From contig CAVZRO010000003.1 in assembly GCA_963777625.1 (NCBI GenBank), positions 1-64,000 of the forward strand: DNA of 64,000 nt, written 5' to 3'. The position numbers and the translations under genes were made by a program. Source of the DNA: DATDIC01 sp963777625. Its GTDB lineage: Bacteria; Pseudomonadota; Alphaproteobacteria; Acetobacterales; Acetobacteraceae. Below the pieces are notes generated by a model that worked only from the letters and a program-made list of their open reading frames with translations, made no database searches and was not told where the DNA came from. Positions 9,445 through 18,035 of the stretch are shown one piece after another (within the stretch, counting starts at the first letter, position 1; each line of letters opens with the position of its first letter).

Positions 9445-10596
9445 ATGGACATTATTGAACTTCCCGGCTCCCGAATCATAGAAGTCAGCCGTTTGGCGTT
9501 TGGCATGCCGGACGTGGATTTCGTGTGCTTTGGTGAGTTGGACCAACCGAGCCCGGTGGCGGCGCACGATGCGGCGGTGGCGGCCCTGGCGAACGGACAT
9601 ACGCGCTATCCCGATGTACGCGGCCTGCAGGAGCTGCGCCAGGCTCTGTCGGATTATCTGAGTCGACTGCACGCCCGGCCGGTTGCCGAATCCCGTATCC
9701 AGGTGGTGGCCTCTGGGATGACGGCGGTGGCGGTTGCCTTGGCTGCCACGGTGCGGGCGGGGGACCAGGTGCTGCTGCACAGCCCGGCGTGGCCGAACGT
9801 GGCCAACGCGGCTCGGCTGCGGGGCGCGGAGGTGGTCGAGCTGCCACTCGAGCAGCGGGCCGTCGGAGGATTCCGCCTCGATCTGGATCGATTGGCCACC
9901 CTGCTGCCGGGCACGCGCGCGTTCATCCTGAATTCACCGAACAACCCGACCGGGTGGACCGCCAGCGCCGATGAACTGGCGACGATCCTGGCGTTGTGCC
10001 GGCGCCATGGGGTCTGGCTGATCTCCGACGAGGTCTATTCCCGGCTGATCTATGATGGCGCGCAAGCGGCCCCGTCGCTGCTGGACGTGGCGGAGCCGGA
10101 TGACCGGGTGATCGTGTGCAACAGCTTTTCCAAAGCCTGGGTGATGACCGGCTGGCGGCTGGGCTGGATGGTGGTTCCGGCCGGCACCCGCGACCGGGTC
10201 TCGGAAGTGGTGGAGGTGACCCATTCCGGCGTGGCGCCATTCATCCAGCATGCCGGGCTTGCGGCGCTGGGTGATGAGGCCGGCGTGGCCGCATTCCGGG
10301 CTCATTGCGCGCGTGGTCGTGCGCTGGCCGGCGACGCCCTGGCGGGGCTGAACGGCGTGCGTTACTCCTCGCCGGACGGAGCATTCTATGCATTTGTCGG
10401 CGTGGATGGCGTATCCGACAGCCTGGATCTGGCGAAGAAGCTGGTGGTGAACCACCGGGTGGCGGTTGCCCCGGGCATCGCCTTCGGCGCGCCGGGCGAG
10501 GGATACCTGCGAATTTGTTTTGCGCAGTCGGAGCCGGTGATCGCCCGGGCCATGGGGCGGTTGCGCGACGGGCTGCGCGCGGAGCTGGCTCGATGA
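9445..10596 (+). CDS. pyridoxal phosphate-dependent class I/II aminotransferase
   Basis: A 383-residue fold-type I aminotransferase. Landmarks are NSPNNPTGW near residue 163, SDEVYSRLIYDG near 194 and the PLP-binding lysine Lys230 in NSFSKAWVMTGWRLGW. A C-terminal arginine in GEGYLRICFAQS would bind the substrate carboxylate. The group includes aspartate, valine-pyruvate and other amino acid transaminases, and the exact substrate is not clear from sequence. The stop codon overlaps the start of the next gene (ATGA), so the two are probably translationally coupled. Confidence 0.88.
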   Translation: MDIIELPGSRIIEVSRLAFGMPDVDFVCFGELDQPSPVAAHDAAVAALANGHTRYPDVRGLQELRQALSDYLSRLHARPVAESRIQVVASGMTAVAVALAATVRAGDQVLLHSPAWPNVANAARLRGAEVVELPLEQRAVGGFRLDLDRLATLLPGTRAFILNSPNNPTGWTASADELATILALCRRHGVWLISDEVYSRLIYDGAQAAPSLLDVAEPDDRVIVCNSFSKAWVMTGWRLGWMVVPAGTRDRVSEVVEVTHSGVAPFIQHAGLAALGDEAGVAAFRAHCARGRALAGDALAGLNGVRYSSPDGAFYAFVGVDGVSDSLDLAKKLVVNHRVAVAPGIAFGAPGEGYLRICFAQSEPVIARAMGRLRDGLRAELAR

Positions 10597-11288
10597 CCCG
10601 CGACGATCCGCGTTGCGGCGTATGTGGCGTGCCGGCGCCGCTGCCGTTTCGGGCACCGCCGCCGGATGGTGCGCCGGACCTCGATCTCCGACCGGGCGAG
10701 CCGACGCGCTCGACCCTGTCGGACTGGGTGCAGAGTTGCGCTGGGTGTGGTGCAGCGGCGGCCGATCTGGCGGCGTTGCCCGCGTCGGCGCGACCGGTGG
10801 TGGAAAGCGCGGCGTACCGGGCCGTGGCTGCGTCGGAACCGGCCTATGCGGCGGCATTCCTGCGCTGGGCCATGATCCTGCGGGAGAGCGGGAACCGGCG
10901 CGGCGCGGCGGAGGCGATGCTGCAGGCTGCGTGGGCAGCGGACGATGCGGCCGACAGCATTCATGCCGCGCGCTGGAGAACTGAAGCGGCGTTCCTGTGG
11001 GGCGAGCCGGCGGAGGTGGAGACCGCGTTGCGCCGCATTGATGTGCTGCGCCGGGCGGGGGAGTTTGGGGCGGCGAGCGCGGCGGCGGACCGGTTGGGTG
11101 ATCGCGGCCTGGATGAGACATCCGCGGCAGTGCTCGCCTTCCAGCGCGCCCGGATCGCCGCGCGTGATATCGGCCGGCATCTGATCAGCAGCGCGGTTCG
11201 GCCGCCGGCACGCCGGCCGCACGTGACCCGGCGAGCACGTCCGGCATCCGGAGGGGTGTTGGGGCGGCTGTTTGGCGGCGGCCGGTAA
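10593..11288 (+). CDS. hypothetical protein with two CxxC motifs
   Basis: A 231-residue protein starting at the ATG that overlaps the aminotransferase stop. The first 55 residues carry two CxxC pairs, Cys8/Cys11 and Cys49/Cys52, which suggests a small zinc ribbon. The middle is an Ala-rich helical region that could form TPR-like hairpins. The C terminus is basic and ends in GRLFGGGR. I do not recognise the family. Because of its coupling with the aminotransferase it may act in the same process. Confidence 0.65.
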   Translation: MTRDDPRCGVCGVPAPLPFRAPPPDGAPDLDLRPGEPTRSTLSDWVQSCAGCGAAAADLAALPASARPVVESAAYRAVAASEPAYAAAFLRWAMILRESGNRRGAAEAMLQAAWAADDAADSIHAARWRTEAAFLWGEPAEVETALRRIDVLRRAGEFGAASAAADRLGDRGLDETSAAVLAFQRARIAARDIGRHLISSAVRPPARRPHVTRRARPASGGVLGRLFGGGR

Positions 11289-11303
11289 TGGGCGATTAGC
11301 CCG

Positions 11304-11405
11304 TTACGGCGCGTCCAGGACAAGCTTGACGGTGGTGCCGCTGCCGAGTTCGGAATCGATATTCACATGGCCGCCTGATTGTTTCACAATCTCTATACCT
11401 GAGAC
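11304..11405 (-). pseudogene. C-terminal fragment of a sensor histidine kinase
   Basis: On the reverse strand about 33 codons read VSGIEIVKQSGGHVNIDSE and then LGSGTTVKLVLDAP before a stop at 11304-11306. This is the end of a histidine-kinase ATPase domain (HATPase_c, G2-box region GSGTT). No upstream part of the kinase is present. The fragment ends beside tRNA-Thr and is likely left over from an insertion or deletion at the tRNA. Confidence 0.55.
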
Positions 11406-11471
11406 AGGCCGAGTAATTGCTGGCGGCGGTGTCATCGCCGCGAAAGATGGAAATGAATGGCTGATGATGAC

Positions 11472-11546
11472 TGGTGCTGCTGGTCAGGATTGAACTGACG
11501 GCCTCCCCCTTACCAAGGGGGTGCTCTACCACTGAGCTACAGCAGC
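11472..11546 (-). tRNA. tRNA-Thr (anticodon GGT)
   Basis: The reverse strand folds as a full cloverleaf of 75 nt. The acceptor GCTGCTG pairs with CAGCAGC, the D arm is GCTCAGTGGTAGAGC, the anticodon stem CCCCC/GGGGG holds the loop TTGGTAA (anticodon GGT), and the T arm contains GTTCAATCC. The CCA end is encoded in the DNA. It reads ACC codons. Confidence 0.95.
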
Positions 11547-11749
11547 ATCGAGGCGCAAAGGCACGGTTTTCCTAGCTCATGCGGCAGGGAGTGGCAAGCA
11601 AGGGCGTCGGAAGAACCACGGAGCAGTGGAAGCTCACAGGCGACGGTATTCATTCGTCGTTCTTGTAAGGCTCGGATAATTAGCTATCACATGGCAAGGC
11701 ACGATCGGACGTTGCGATCGCGCATCCTGGCGCTCGGAATCCAACCGGT

Positions 11750-12337
11750 ATGTGCAATGATTACGGCAATCGTGTTCCCTATAGGGCATATGTCGAGGAG
11801 TTCAGCCATCTCCGGCTGCCGCTGGTATTCCCGAAGCCAAACGCGGCGCCCAACCTGGAAGCGCGCGACGAAATCTGGCCGACAGAAGCCGCGCCAATCA
11901 TCCGGCCGGCCGAGGGCGGCGTAGAGCTGGTGCAACTAGCGTGGGGCCTGGCACCAAGTCGACCGAAGGCGCGTGTCGTCATCAACATGCGGTCTGAAGG
12001 CCGGACATTCACGCGTGGGCGCTGTCTGGTGCCGGCGTCGCACTATTACGAATTCACCGGCGCCAAGAGCCCGAAGACGCGCTGGCGGTTCACCCGGATC
12101 GGGCAGGAATGGTTCTGCTTCGCCGGGCTGATTGGCCGTGGGGACAAGGGGGATGCGTTCACGCTGCTGACCTGCGACGCCGGGCCGGATGTCGCGCCGA
12201 TCCATGACCGGCAACCGGTCATCCTGGAGCGCGCGCAGTGGGCGGTGTGGCTGGACGGGAGCGGCGCCTCCGGCGAGTTGCTCAGACCGTCGGCGGCCGG
12301 AACGCTTGCCGTGATCGAGGCCCCCCGGCGACGCTAA
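11750..12337 (+). CDS. SOS response-associated peptidase (SRAP; YedK/HMCES type)
   Basis: A 195-residue SRAP-domain protein. After removal of Met, Cys2 forms a thiazolidine link to abasic sites in single-stranded DNA and shields them from breakage. The conserved residues are visible: MCNDYG at the start, Asn and Arg in VINMRSE, Glu in ASHYYEF and His in APIHDRQPVIL. The length is normal to slightly short. A fragment of a second SRAP gene lies at 54773-55030. It stands alone between tRNA-Thr and the convergent ilvN gene. Confidence 0.9.
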   Translation: MCNDYGNRVPYRAYVEEFSHLRLPLVFPKPNAAPNLEARDEIWPTEAAPIIRPAEGGVELVQLAWGLAPSRPKARVVINMRSEGRTFTRGRCLVPASHYYEFTGAKSPKTRWRFTRIGQEWFCFAGLIGRGDKGDAFTLLTCDAGPDVAPIHDRQPVILERAQWAVWLDGSGASGELLRPSAAGTLAVIEAPRRR

Positions 12338-12843
12338 ATCGTGCGCGTGCCGCGCGCGAGGGCGGCGACCCCGGTGCGGGAGACCTCGGCCAGCCCGAGC
12401 GGGCGCATCAGTTCCACGAATGCATCGAGCTTTTCCGTCGCGCCCGTCATTTCGAATACGAAGCTTTCCGTCGTGGCGTCCACGACCCGGGCGCGGAACG
12501 CGTCTGCGAGGCGAAGCGCCTCCGCCCGGTGTTCGCCGCGGGAGATCACCTTGATCAACGCCATTTCGCGGGCAATGTGCGGGCCTTCCAGCGTCAGGTC
12601 GGCCACCCGATGCACCGGGACCAGGCGGTCGAGCTGTGCCTTGATCTGCTCGATGACCATGTCGGTTCCGGAGGTGACGACGTTGATCCGTGAACGGCCG
12701 CGTATGTCGTCCACCGATGCGACGGTGAGGCTGTCGATGTTGTAGCCGCGGCCGGAAAACAGGCCGATGACGCGCGCCAGCACGCCGGCTTCGTTATCGA
12801 CCAGGACCGAGATGGTGGCGGTGCGGTTGGTGGTGTCGGGCAT
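12334..12843 (-). CDS. ilvN: acetolactate synthase small (regulatory) subunit
   Basis: A 169-residue regulatory subunit of acetohydroxyacid synthase, which controls the first common step of valine, leucine and isoleucine synthesis. The N-terminal ACT domain is clear (TISVLVDNEAGVLARVIGLF, SRGYNIDSL-type signature as FSGRGYNIDSLTV), followed by the IlvN C-terminal domain (ALIKVISRGEHRAEALRLADAFRA). The start MPDTTNRTA at 12843 was preferred over one 45 bases upstream, which lies in the ilvB-ilvN intergenic repeat. It lies downstream of ilvB in one operon and overlaps the SRAP gene end by four bases. Confidence 0.95.
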   Translation of the reverse strand: MPDTTNRTATISVLVDNEAGVLARVIGLFSGRGYNIDSLTVASVDDIRGRSRINVVTSGTDMVIEQIKAQLDRLVPVHRVADLTLEGPHIAREMALIKVISRGEHRAEALRLADAFRARVVDATTESFVFEMTGATEKLDAFVELMRPLGLAEVSRTGVAALARGTRTI

Positions 12844-12876
12844 CGGGCCCTCACCCGACGCGCTGCGGCGCGCCGA

Positions 12877-12898
12877 CCTCTCCCGCACGCGGGAGAGG
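12877..12898. repeat. perfect hairpin repeat between ilvB and ilvN
   Basis: Ten-base arms CCTCTCCCGC (12877-12886) and GCGGGAGAGG (12889-12898) separated by AC form a perfect palindromic hairpin in the 72-base ilvB-ilvN spacer. The surrounding ACCCGACGCGC...GCGC text resembles a dispersed extragenic repeat common in related GC-rich genomes. It may tune the ratio of the two subunits. Confidence 0.55.
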
Positions 12899-12915
12899 TG
12901 AAGTGCAGGCGAAGG

Positions 12916-14694
12916 TCACACCAGCACCAGGCCTTCGTCGGTGATACCGGCTGCTTCGTTCTCGTGCTCGGGGCCGAGGATCATCTCGTTGTGGGCGGCG
13001 CCCGAGGGGATCATCGGGAAGCAATTCTCCTTGGGATCCACCGCGATGTCGGCGATCACCGCGCGATCCACCGCCAGCATCTCCCGGATCACATCGTCCA
13101 GTTGATCAACGCTTTCCGCTCGCAGCCCGACGGCATGGAAACTGTCGGCAAGCTTGACGAAATCGGGCAGGGCGGCGGAGTAGCTTTCGGAATAGCGGCC
13201 GCCGTGCAGCAGTTCCTGCCACTGGCGGACCATGCCCATGTACTGGTTGTTGAGGATGAAAACTTTCACCGGCAGGTGATACTGCGCCAACGTGCCCATC
13301 TCCTGGATGTTCATCAGCACGCTGGCTTCGCCGGCAATGTCGATGACGAGTGCATCGGGATGGGCGATCTGCACGCCCATGGCGGCTGGCAATCCGTAGC
13401 CCATCGTTCCGAGACCGCCGGAGGTCATCCAGTGGTTCGGTTGCTCGAACCCGAAATGTTGCGCGGCCCACATTTGGTGCTGGCCGACTTCGGTGGTGAT
13501 GAAGATGTCCTTCCGCACCGCCCGGGTCAGCTCGTAGAGGCGCCTGATCGCGTGCTGCGGCTTGATGACGGCGCCGGGGTTCATGTCCTGTGTGAAGCGC
13601 AGGCTCTGCTTGCCGCGCCAGGCGTCGATGCGCCGCCACCATTCCGTCAGTGCCTTCGTATCGGGCTTCGTCGCGTCATGCGACCAGCCCTCCAGCAGCG
13701 CGGTCAGCACCCGGCCGGCGTCGCCGACGATGGCAATGTCGACCGGCACGTTCTTGTTGATGCTGGATGGGTCGATATCGGCGTGGATTTTCCGTGCGCC
13801 GGGGCAGAACGCGCTCAGGCGTCCGGTTACCCGATCGTCGAACCGGGCGCCGATCGCCAGCAGCACGTCGCATCCGTGCATCGCCAGATTGGCTTCGTAG
13901 GTGCCGTGCATGCCGAGCATGCCGAGAAACTGCGGGTCGCCGGCCGGGTAGCTACCGAGCCCCATGAGCGTGTTGGTGCAGGGAAAGCCGGTGGCACGGA
14001 CGAAGGCGCGCAGTGCCTCGGACGCGGCGGGGCCGGAGTTGATGACGCCGCCGCCGGCGTAGATCATCGGCCGTTTCGCCTGTTTCAGCAGGGCGACCGC
14101 GCGCGCGATCTGGGTGGGATCGGGTTCGGTCTGCGGGCGGTAGCTGGGATGCTCGGCGGCAGGTGTAGTGTACGGGGCCTTGCCGATCACGATGTCCTTC
14201 GGCAGGTCAACCACCACCGGACCGGGCCGGCCGGAGCGAGCCACATAGAACGCCTCGTGCACCACTCGCGCCAGGTCCTCGGGGCGCTTCACCAGGTAAT
14301 TGTGCTTGGTCGCCGGACGGGTAATGCCGGTGGTGTCGGCTTCCTGAAAAGCATCGTTACCAATCAGGTGGGTCGGTACCTGCCCAGTGAGGCAGACGAC
14401 CGGGATGGAGTCCATCAGCGCATCGACCAGTCCGGTGACGGCATTGGTCGCGCCAGGGCCAGAGGTGACCAGCACGACGCCGACCTTTCCGGTCGAGCGG
14501 GCATAACCCTCGGCGGCGTGTACCGCACCCTGCTCGTGGCGGACGAGGATGTGGCGGATGGCGTTCTGGTTGAACAGCGCATCATAGATCGGCAGGACGG
14601 CGCCGCCGGGGTAGCCGAAGATCACCTCCACGCCCTGGTCCTTCAGGGCGCGGAGCAGGATTTCGGCCCCGGACTGGCTGGTTTCGGCCGGCAT
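12916..14694 (-). CDS. ilvB: acetolactate synthase large (catalytic) subunit
   Basis: A 592-residue ThDP-dependent enzyme that condenses pyruvate with pyruvate or 2-oxobutyrate. The catalytic Glu lies in VRHEQGAVHAAEGYAR. The central FAD/transhydrogenase-like domain and the C-terminal ThDP domain with IDIAGEASVLMN and ILNNQYMGMVRQWQ are present. The usual GDG/GDA Mg ligand is written GEA; I recall that Glu variant from other alphaproteobacterial IlvB proteins, so activity is expected. It is the first gene of the ilvBN operon. Confidence 0.97.
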   Translation of the reverse strand: MPAETSQSGAEILLRALKDQGVEVIFGYPGGAVLPIYDALFNQNAIRHILVRHEQGAVHAAEGYARSTGKVGVVLVTSGPGATNAVTGLVDALMDSIPVVCLTGQVPTHLIGNDAFQEADTTGITRPATKHNYLVKRPEDLARVVHEAFYVARSGRPGPVVVDLPKDIVIGKAPYTTPAAEHPSYRPQTEPDPTQIARAVALLKQAKRPMIYAGGGVINSGPAASEALRAFVRATGFPCTNTLMGLGSYPAGDPQFLGMLGMHGTYEANLAMHGCDVLLAIGARFDDRVTGRLSAFCPGARKIHADIDPSSINKNVPVDIAIVGDAGRVLTALLEGWSHDATKPDTKALTEWWRRIDAWRGKQSLRFTQDMNPGAVIKPQHAIRRLYELTRAVRKDIFITTEVGQHQMWAAQHFGFEQPNHWMTSGGLGTMGYGLPAAMGVQIAHPDALVIDIAGEASVLMNIQEMGTLAQYHLPVKVFILNNQYMGMVRQWQELLHGGRYSESYSAALPDFVKLADSFHAVGLRAESVDQLDDVIREMLAVDRAVIADIAVDPKENCFPMIPSGAAHNEMILGPEHENEAAGITDEGLVLV

Positions 14695-14776
14695 TGGCTG
14701 GGCTCTCCCGAAAACTGCGGTCGTGTACAGGTGGCGCGTTACAGAGGCGTACGATTAGGCCGTATGTTGCGGTGCG

Positions 14777-15736
14777 TCAACCTGCTTCGCGAATAAACTT
14801 GATGATCTCCGACGCATTTCTTTCCGAAAGTTGCTCCAGACCTTCGATGCGCGCATAGATCATATGCGTCCGGGCTGGGTCAGACAGAGGGTGATGCCGG
14901 AACCAGGTCGCCTGCCGCCGCGTGTAGCGTCCGGTCGCCAGGATCGCGCGCTGCGCGGCCTCTTCCAGCGTCGTACGGCCCTGCAGATGGGCGATCAATT
15001 CCGGCACTCCATGGGCGCGCATCGCTGGCAGGGTGGGATCCAGGCCGAGCGCCAGCAGGTGGCGAACCTCGTCCACCGCGCCGGCGGCGATCATACCGGC
15101 GAAGCGGGCGGCGATGGCTGCCCGCAGGTCCGCGCGCGGCGGGTCGAGCAGGATCGCCGCGAACCGGGTATCACAGCTTACGGCTGGCTGGTCCGTCTGC
15201 CATGCGGCGAGGCCGCGGCCGGTGCTGCGCCAGACCTCCCAGGCACGCGCGATCCGTTGGCTGTCACCGGGGCGCAGACGCGCGGCGGTCGGCGGATCGA
15301 CGGTCACCAGGCGGGCGTGCAATCCAACCGGTCCGAGCTCGGTCAGAAGGGCACGCGCCTCCCCACGTGCGAGCGGTGCGACGTCTGGAATTTCCGCCAG
15401 CCCGTGGATCAGTGCCGAAAAATAGAGACCGGTGCCGCCGCACAGGATCGGCCGCCGGCCTTCCGCCCGGGCCGCGTCCATCGCGCCCTGGGCGGCACAC
15501 TTCCACCAGGCGGCGCTGCCCGGCTCGCCGGCCGGACGCACGCCGTACAAGCGGTGCGGCACCTGCGCTTCTTCCGCCGGGGTGGGCCGCGCGGTGAGAA
15601 TACGCAGCTCCTGATACAACTGCATGGAATCGGCGTTGATGATCGTGCCGTCGAGGCGACGGGCCAGTTCCAGCGCCAACGCCGATTTGCCGCTGGCGGT
15701 CGGTCCGGCAACGATCACGGCCGGTGCATTCGTCAC
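14777..15736 (-). CDS. miaA: tRNA dimethylallyltransferase
   Basis: MiaA transfers the dimethylallyl group to A37 of tRNAs that read codons beginning with U. The P-loop GPTASGKS lies at the N terminus, then DSMQLYQELRILTARPT for tRNA/substrate contacts, GGTGLYFSAL, and the late RRQATWFRHH helix. The length of about 319 residues is normal. I place the start at GTG 15736 (MTNAPAVIVAG), which matches the usual family start. A TTG at 15778 would add 14 residues. It precedes ilvB on the same strand with 82 bases between. Confidence 0.93.
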   Translation of the reverse strand: MTNAPAVIVAGPTASGKSALALELARRLDGTIINADSMQLYQELRILTARPTPAEEAQVPHRLYGVRPAGEPGSAAWWKCAAQGAMDAARAEGRRPILCGGTGLYFSALIHGLAEIPDVAPLARGEARALLTELGPVGLHARLVTVDPPTAARLRPGDSQRIARAWEVWRSTGRGLAAWQTDQPAVSCDTRFAAILLDPPRADLRAAIAARFAGMIAAGAVDEVRHLLALGLDPTLPAMRAHGVPELIAHLQGRTTLEEAAQRAILATGRYTRRQATWFRHHPLSDPARTHMIYARIEGLEQLSERNASEIIKFIREAG

Positions 15737-15796
15737 GGCGGGGAATCTTCTTGCGCCATCAAGGGACACTGAACACAATCAGCGCACGCGGGGCCA

Positions 15797-16589
15797 GTGA
15801 CCATGGTTGATCTCAGTGCCGATATTCTGCGTCAGATCGCGCCGCGCCAAAGCGGCAGTCGCGCGGCCAGGCAGGCCGCGATCATCAATGCGATCGGGCC
15901 GGTGATCCAGGCGACGTGCGACGGGTACGCCATCGATACGGGGCTGCGCGATGCGCATTTCCTAGCGCAGATCTGCTGCAGAGTCCGACGGGTTCTGTAC
16001 CACGGTGGAGTATGCCAGCGGCGACGCGTACAACGGTCGCACCGATCTGGGCAATACCCAGCCGGGCAACGGACCGCGCTTCAAAGGACGCGGGCTGATT
16101 CAGCTAACCGGCCGGTCGAACTATCAACAATATGGCGAGTTGCTGAAGCTCGATCTGGTGCAAGACCCGGAGCTGGCTGCCGATCCAGTCATTTCGTTGC
16201 GGATCGCCTGCACGTTCTGGCAACAGCACCTTCTGAACCCGTTGGCGGATGCCGATAACATCATCGCCATCACGCGCAGCATCAATGGCGGGCTGAACGG
16301 GCTCGACACACGGCGCGCCTATCTGACAGCGGCGAAATTCGTCCTGGGTGTCAGGATCGCGATCGCGGATATGCCGATCTTGCGCGTCGGCGGGAGCGGT
16401 GCTCCGGTGGCGCGGATGCAAAACCTGCTTGCCACTCGCGGCTATGGGTTGACGGCGGATGGTGCGTTCGGACCGGGGACCGTGGAAGCGGTCAAGCAAT
16501 TCCAGGCCAGCGAAGGGCTGCCCGCCGACGGCGTGGTTGGTCCGGCCACATGGGAGGCGCTCGAGGCGGATCAGGATCCGTCGGGGTGA
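15797..16589 (+). pseudogene. GH19-type lysozyme/endolysin with peptidoglycan-binding domain, frameshifted
   Basis: Two frames together make one phage-lysin-like protein of about 263 residues. The first part ends at DAHFLAQIC. The second continues ESDGFCTTVEYASGDAYNG and GRGLIQLTGRSNYQQYG, the signature of GH19 chitinase/lysozyme folds. The C terminus (about 16380-16589) is a PG_binding_1 domain with DGAFGPGTVEAVKQFQ. The catalytic Glu of the HESDG motif falls at the break: the DNA near 15977-15981 has net one extra base, so the reading frame is lost. As written it would not produce an active enzyme. The next gene starts in its stop codon. Confidence 0.8.
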
Positions 16590-17008
16590 TTGGCCGCACT
16601 GTACTGGCCGCCGTCTGCTGGCTGGTTGCAAACAATGCCATGGCGTCTTGCAGCAAACCCGCGCCGATTCGATTCGCGCGCGGTGCCGCATTTGCCGAGA
16701 TTGCCGGGGGCGTACCGCGTGGAATGCGCGATTGCTTCACCATCGACGCACGGGCGGGGCAGAACCTGTCGGTCGCACAACCAGGCCGCGGCGATACCAA
16801 CATTGTTATCCAGCTTTATCGTCCGCCCTGGCGCGTGCGTGATGGGGAAGACGGCCTGGATGTCACCGGACGAGCGCTTCCGGGGGCTGCTGATGGTGCG
16901 GATGCGACGCACTGGTCGGGCCGGTTGCCGGCAACCGGAAGGTATCTGCTGGTGATCGGCACCAGTTGGGGCGGTGGCGAATACCGGTTGCGGATTGCCA
17001 TTCGCTGA
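16586..17008 (+). CDS. secreted PPC-like domain protein
   Basis: A protein of about 140 residues starting at the GTG that overlaps the stop of the lysozyme-like gene. The signal peptide (RTVLAAVCWLVANNAMA, then SCS) indicates export. The mature part ends GRLPATGRYLLVIGTSWGGGEYRLRIAIR-like strands, which resembles the pre-peptidase C-terminal (PPC) beta-sandwich. The overlap suggests coupling with the upstream cell-wall enzyme gene. Function is otherwise unknown. Confidence 0.55.
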   Translation: MIGRTVLAAVCWLVANNAMASCSKPAPIRFARGAAFAEIAGGVPRGMRDCFTIDARAGQNLSVAQPGRGDTNIVIQLYRPPWRVRDGEDGLDVTGRALPGAADGADATHWSGRLPATGRYLLVIGTSWGGGEYRLRIAIR

Positions 17009-17030
17009 AGCGCCTGCCAGCTTCGGTCGC

Positions 17031-17909
17031 ATGCCGCAAACGCTAACACTGGTGGCTGATCTTCGTGCCACGACACTCACCGACCAGATGATCGCACGCG
17101 TACGGGCTGTGATCGGCGGCGGTGAGCCGATGATGCTGGCGCCTGGGGAGGCAGCCGACATCCCCTTGCCGATGCCGCCCGATATGGATGCTGTACGCGC
17201 CGCGCTGGGCGGCGCCGCGATCGACGCCATTCCAGTGACGTCGGCCAATCGGCGCAAACGGCTGCTGATCGCCGACATGGACAGCACCATCGTCACCGGG
17301 GAGACGCTGGATGAACTCGCCGATTTTGCCGGGCTGAAGGAGCCGATCGCGGCGATCACGCGACGCAGCATGAACGGCGAGATCGATTTCGCCCAGGCGT
17401 TGCGCGAACGGGTCGCGATGTTGCGTGGGCTTTCCGTGGCCGCGCTGGACAAGACATGGGAGCGCGTGCGGCTGACCCCGGGTGCGCGCGAGTTGGTGGC
17501 GACCATGCGGGCGCACGGGGCGGTGACGGCACTTGTATCGGGCGGGTTTACGTACTTCACCGCGCGGGTGGCGACATTGGTGGGGTTCGATGTGCACGTA
17601 TCAAACGTGCTGATACATGATGGTTCGGCGCTGACCGGAGCGGTGCAGGAGCCGATCCTGGACCGTGACGCCAAGCTGACGACGTTGCGGCGATTATCGC
17701 AGGAACACCACATCGAGATGGGGGATACGCTGGCGGTGGGCGACGGCGCCAACGATCTTGCCATGCTGCGGGCGGCTGGGCTTGGGATCGCCTTTCACGC
17801 CAAGCCGATCGTCGCGGCGGAGGCTCGGGCGCGGGTGGATCATGGGACCTTGCGCGCGTTGCTGTTCGCGCAAGGGTACCGGGCGGAGGAGATTGTGGGT
17901 GCGGGATAG
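17031..17909 (+). CDS. serB: phosphoserine phosphatase
   Basis: A 292-residue HAD-superfamily enzyme that dephosphorylates O-phosphoserine in the last step of serine synthesis. Motif I is IADMDSTIVTGE with the nucleophile Asp, motif II ALVSGGFTYF, and motif III GDGANDLAMLRAAGLGIAF. The N-terminal 80 residues form the ACT-like region found in long SerB proteins. The start MPQTLTLVADL at 17031 fits the family. The open frame extends 57 bases upstream into the preceding gene and was not used. Confidence 0.95.
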   Translation: MPQTLTLVADLRATTLTDQMIARVRAVIGGGEPMMLAPGEAADIPLPMPPDMDAVRAALGGAAIDAIPVTSANRRKRLLIADMDSTIVTGETLDELADFAGLKEPIAAITRRSMNGEIDFAQALRERVAMLRGLSVAALDKTWERVRLTPGARELVATMRAHGAVTALVSGGFTYFTARVATLVGFDVHVSNVLIHDGSALTGAVQEPILDRDAKLTTLRRLSQEHHIEMGDTLAVGDGANDLAMLRAAGLGIAFHAKPIVAAEARARVDHGTLRALLFAQGYRAEEIVGAG

Positions 17910-17951
17910 GAGGCCGGTGCGTGGATGGCCGGGACAAGCCAGGACAAGCCC

Positions 17952-18016
17952 GGCCATGACGGGTTAGAAATGTCAGGCCGTGACGGGTTAGCAACGTCAG
18001 GCCATAGCGGGTATCA
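17952..18016. repeat. 24-bp direct repeat, two and a half copies
   Basis: The unit GGCCRTGACGGGTTAGMAAY followed by GTCA occurs at 17952-17975 and 17976-17999, with a truncated third copy to 18016 and a related GACGGGTATTA just after. It fills the gap between the serB end and the end of the convergent gene, so it may affect transcription termination. It may also be a dispersed element. Confidence 0.65.
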
Positions 18017-18035
18017 GGCCCGGCGTTGACGGGTA

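Noticed and set aside
13321..13350. GEAS in place of GDG/GDA in the ThDP motif of IlvB as a sign of inactivity
   Set aside because: I recall the Glu form from other alphaproteobacterial IlvB proteins, so it is probably functional and not unusual.
12898..14796. A 632-codon plus-strand frame across the ilvB region
   Set aside because: It is antisense to ilvB, whose domains are unambiguous.
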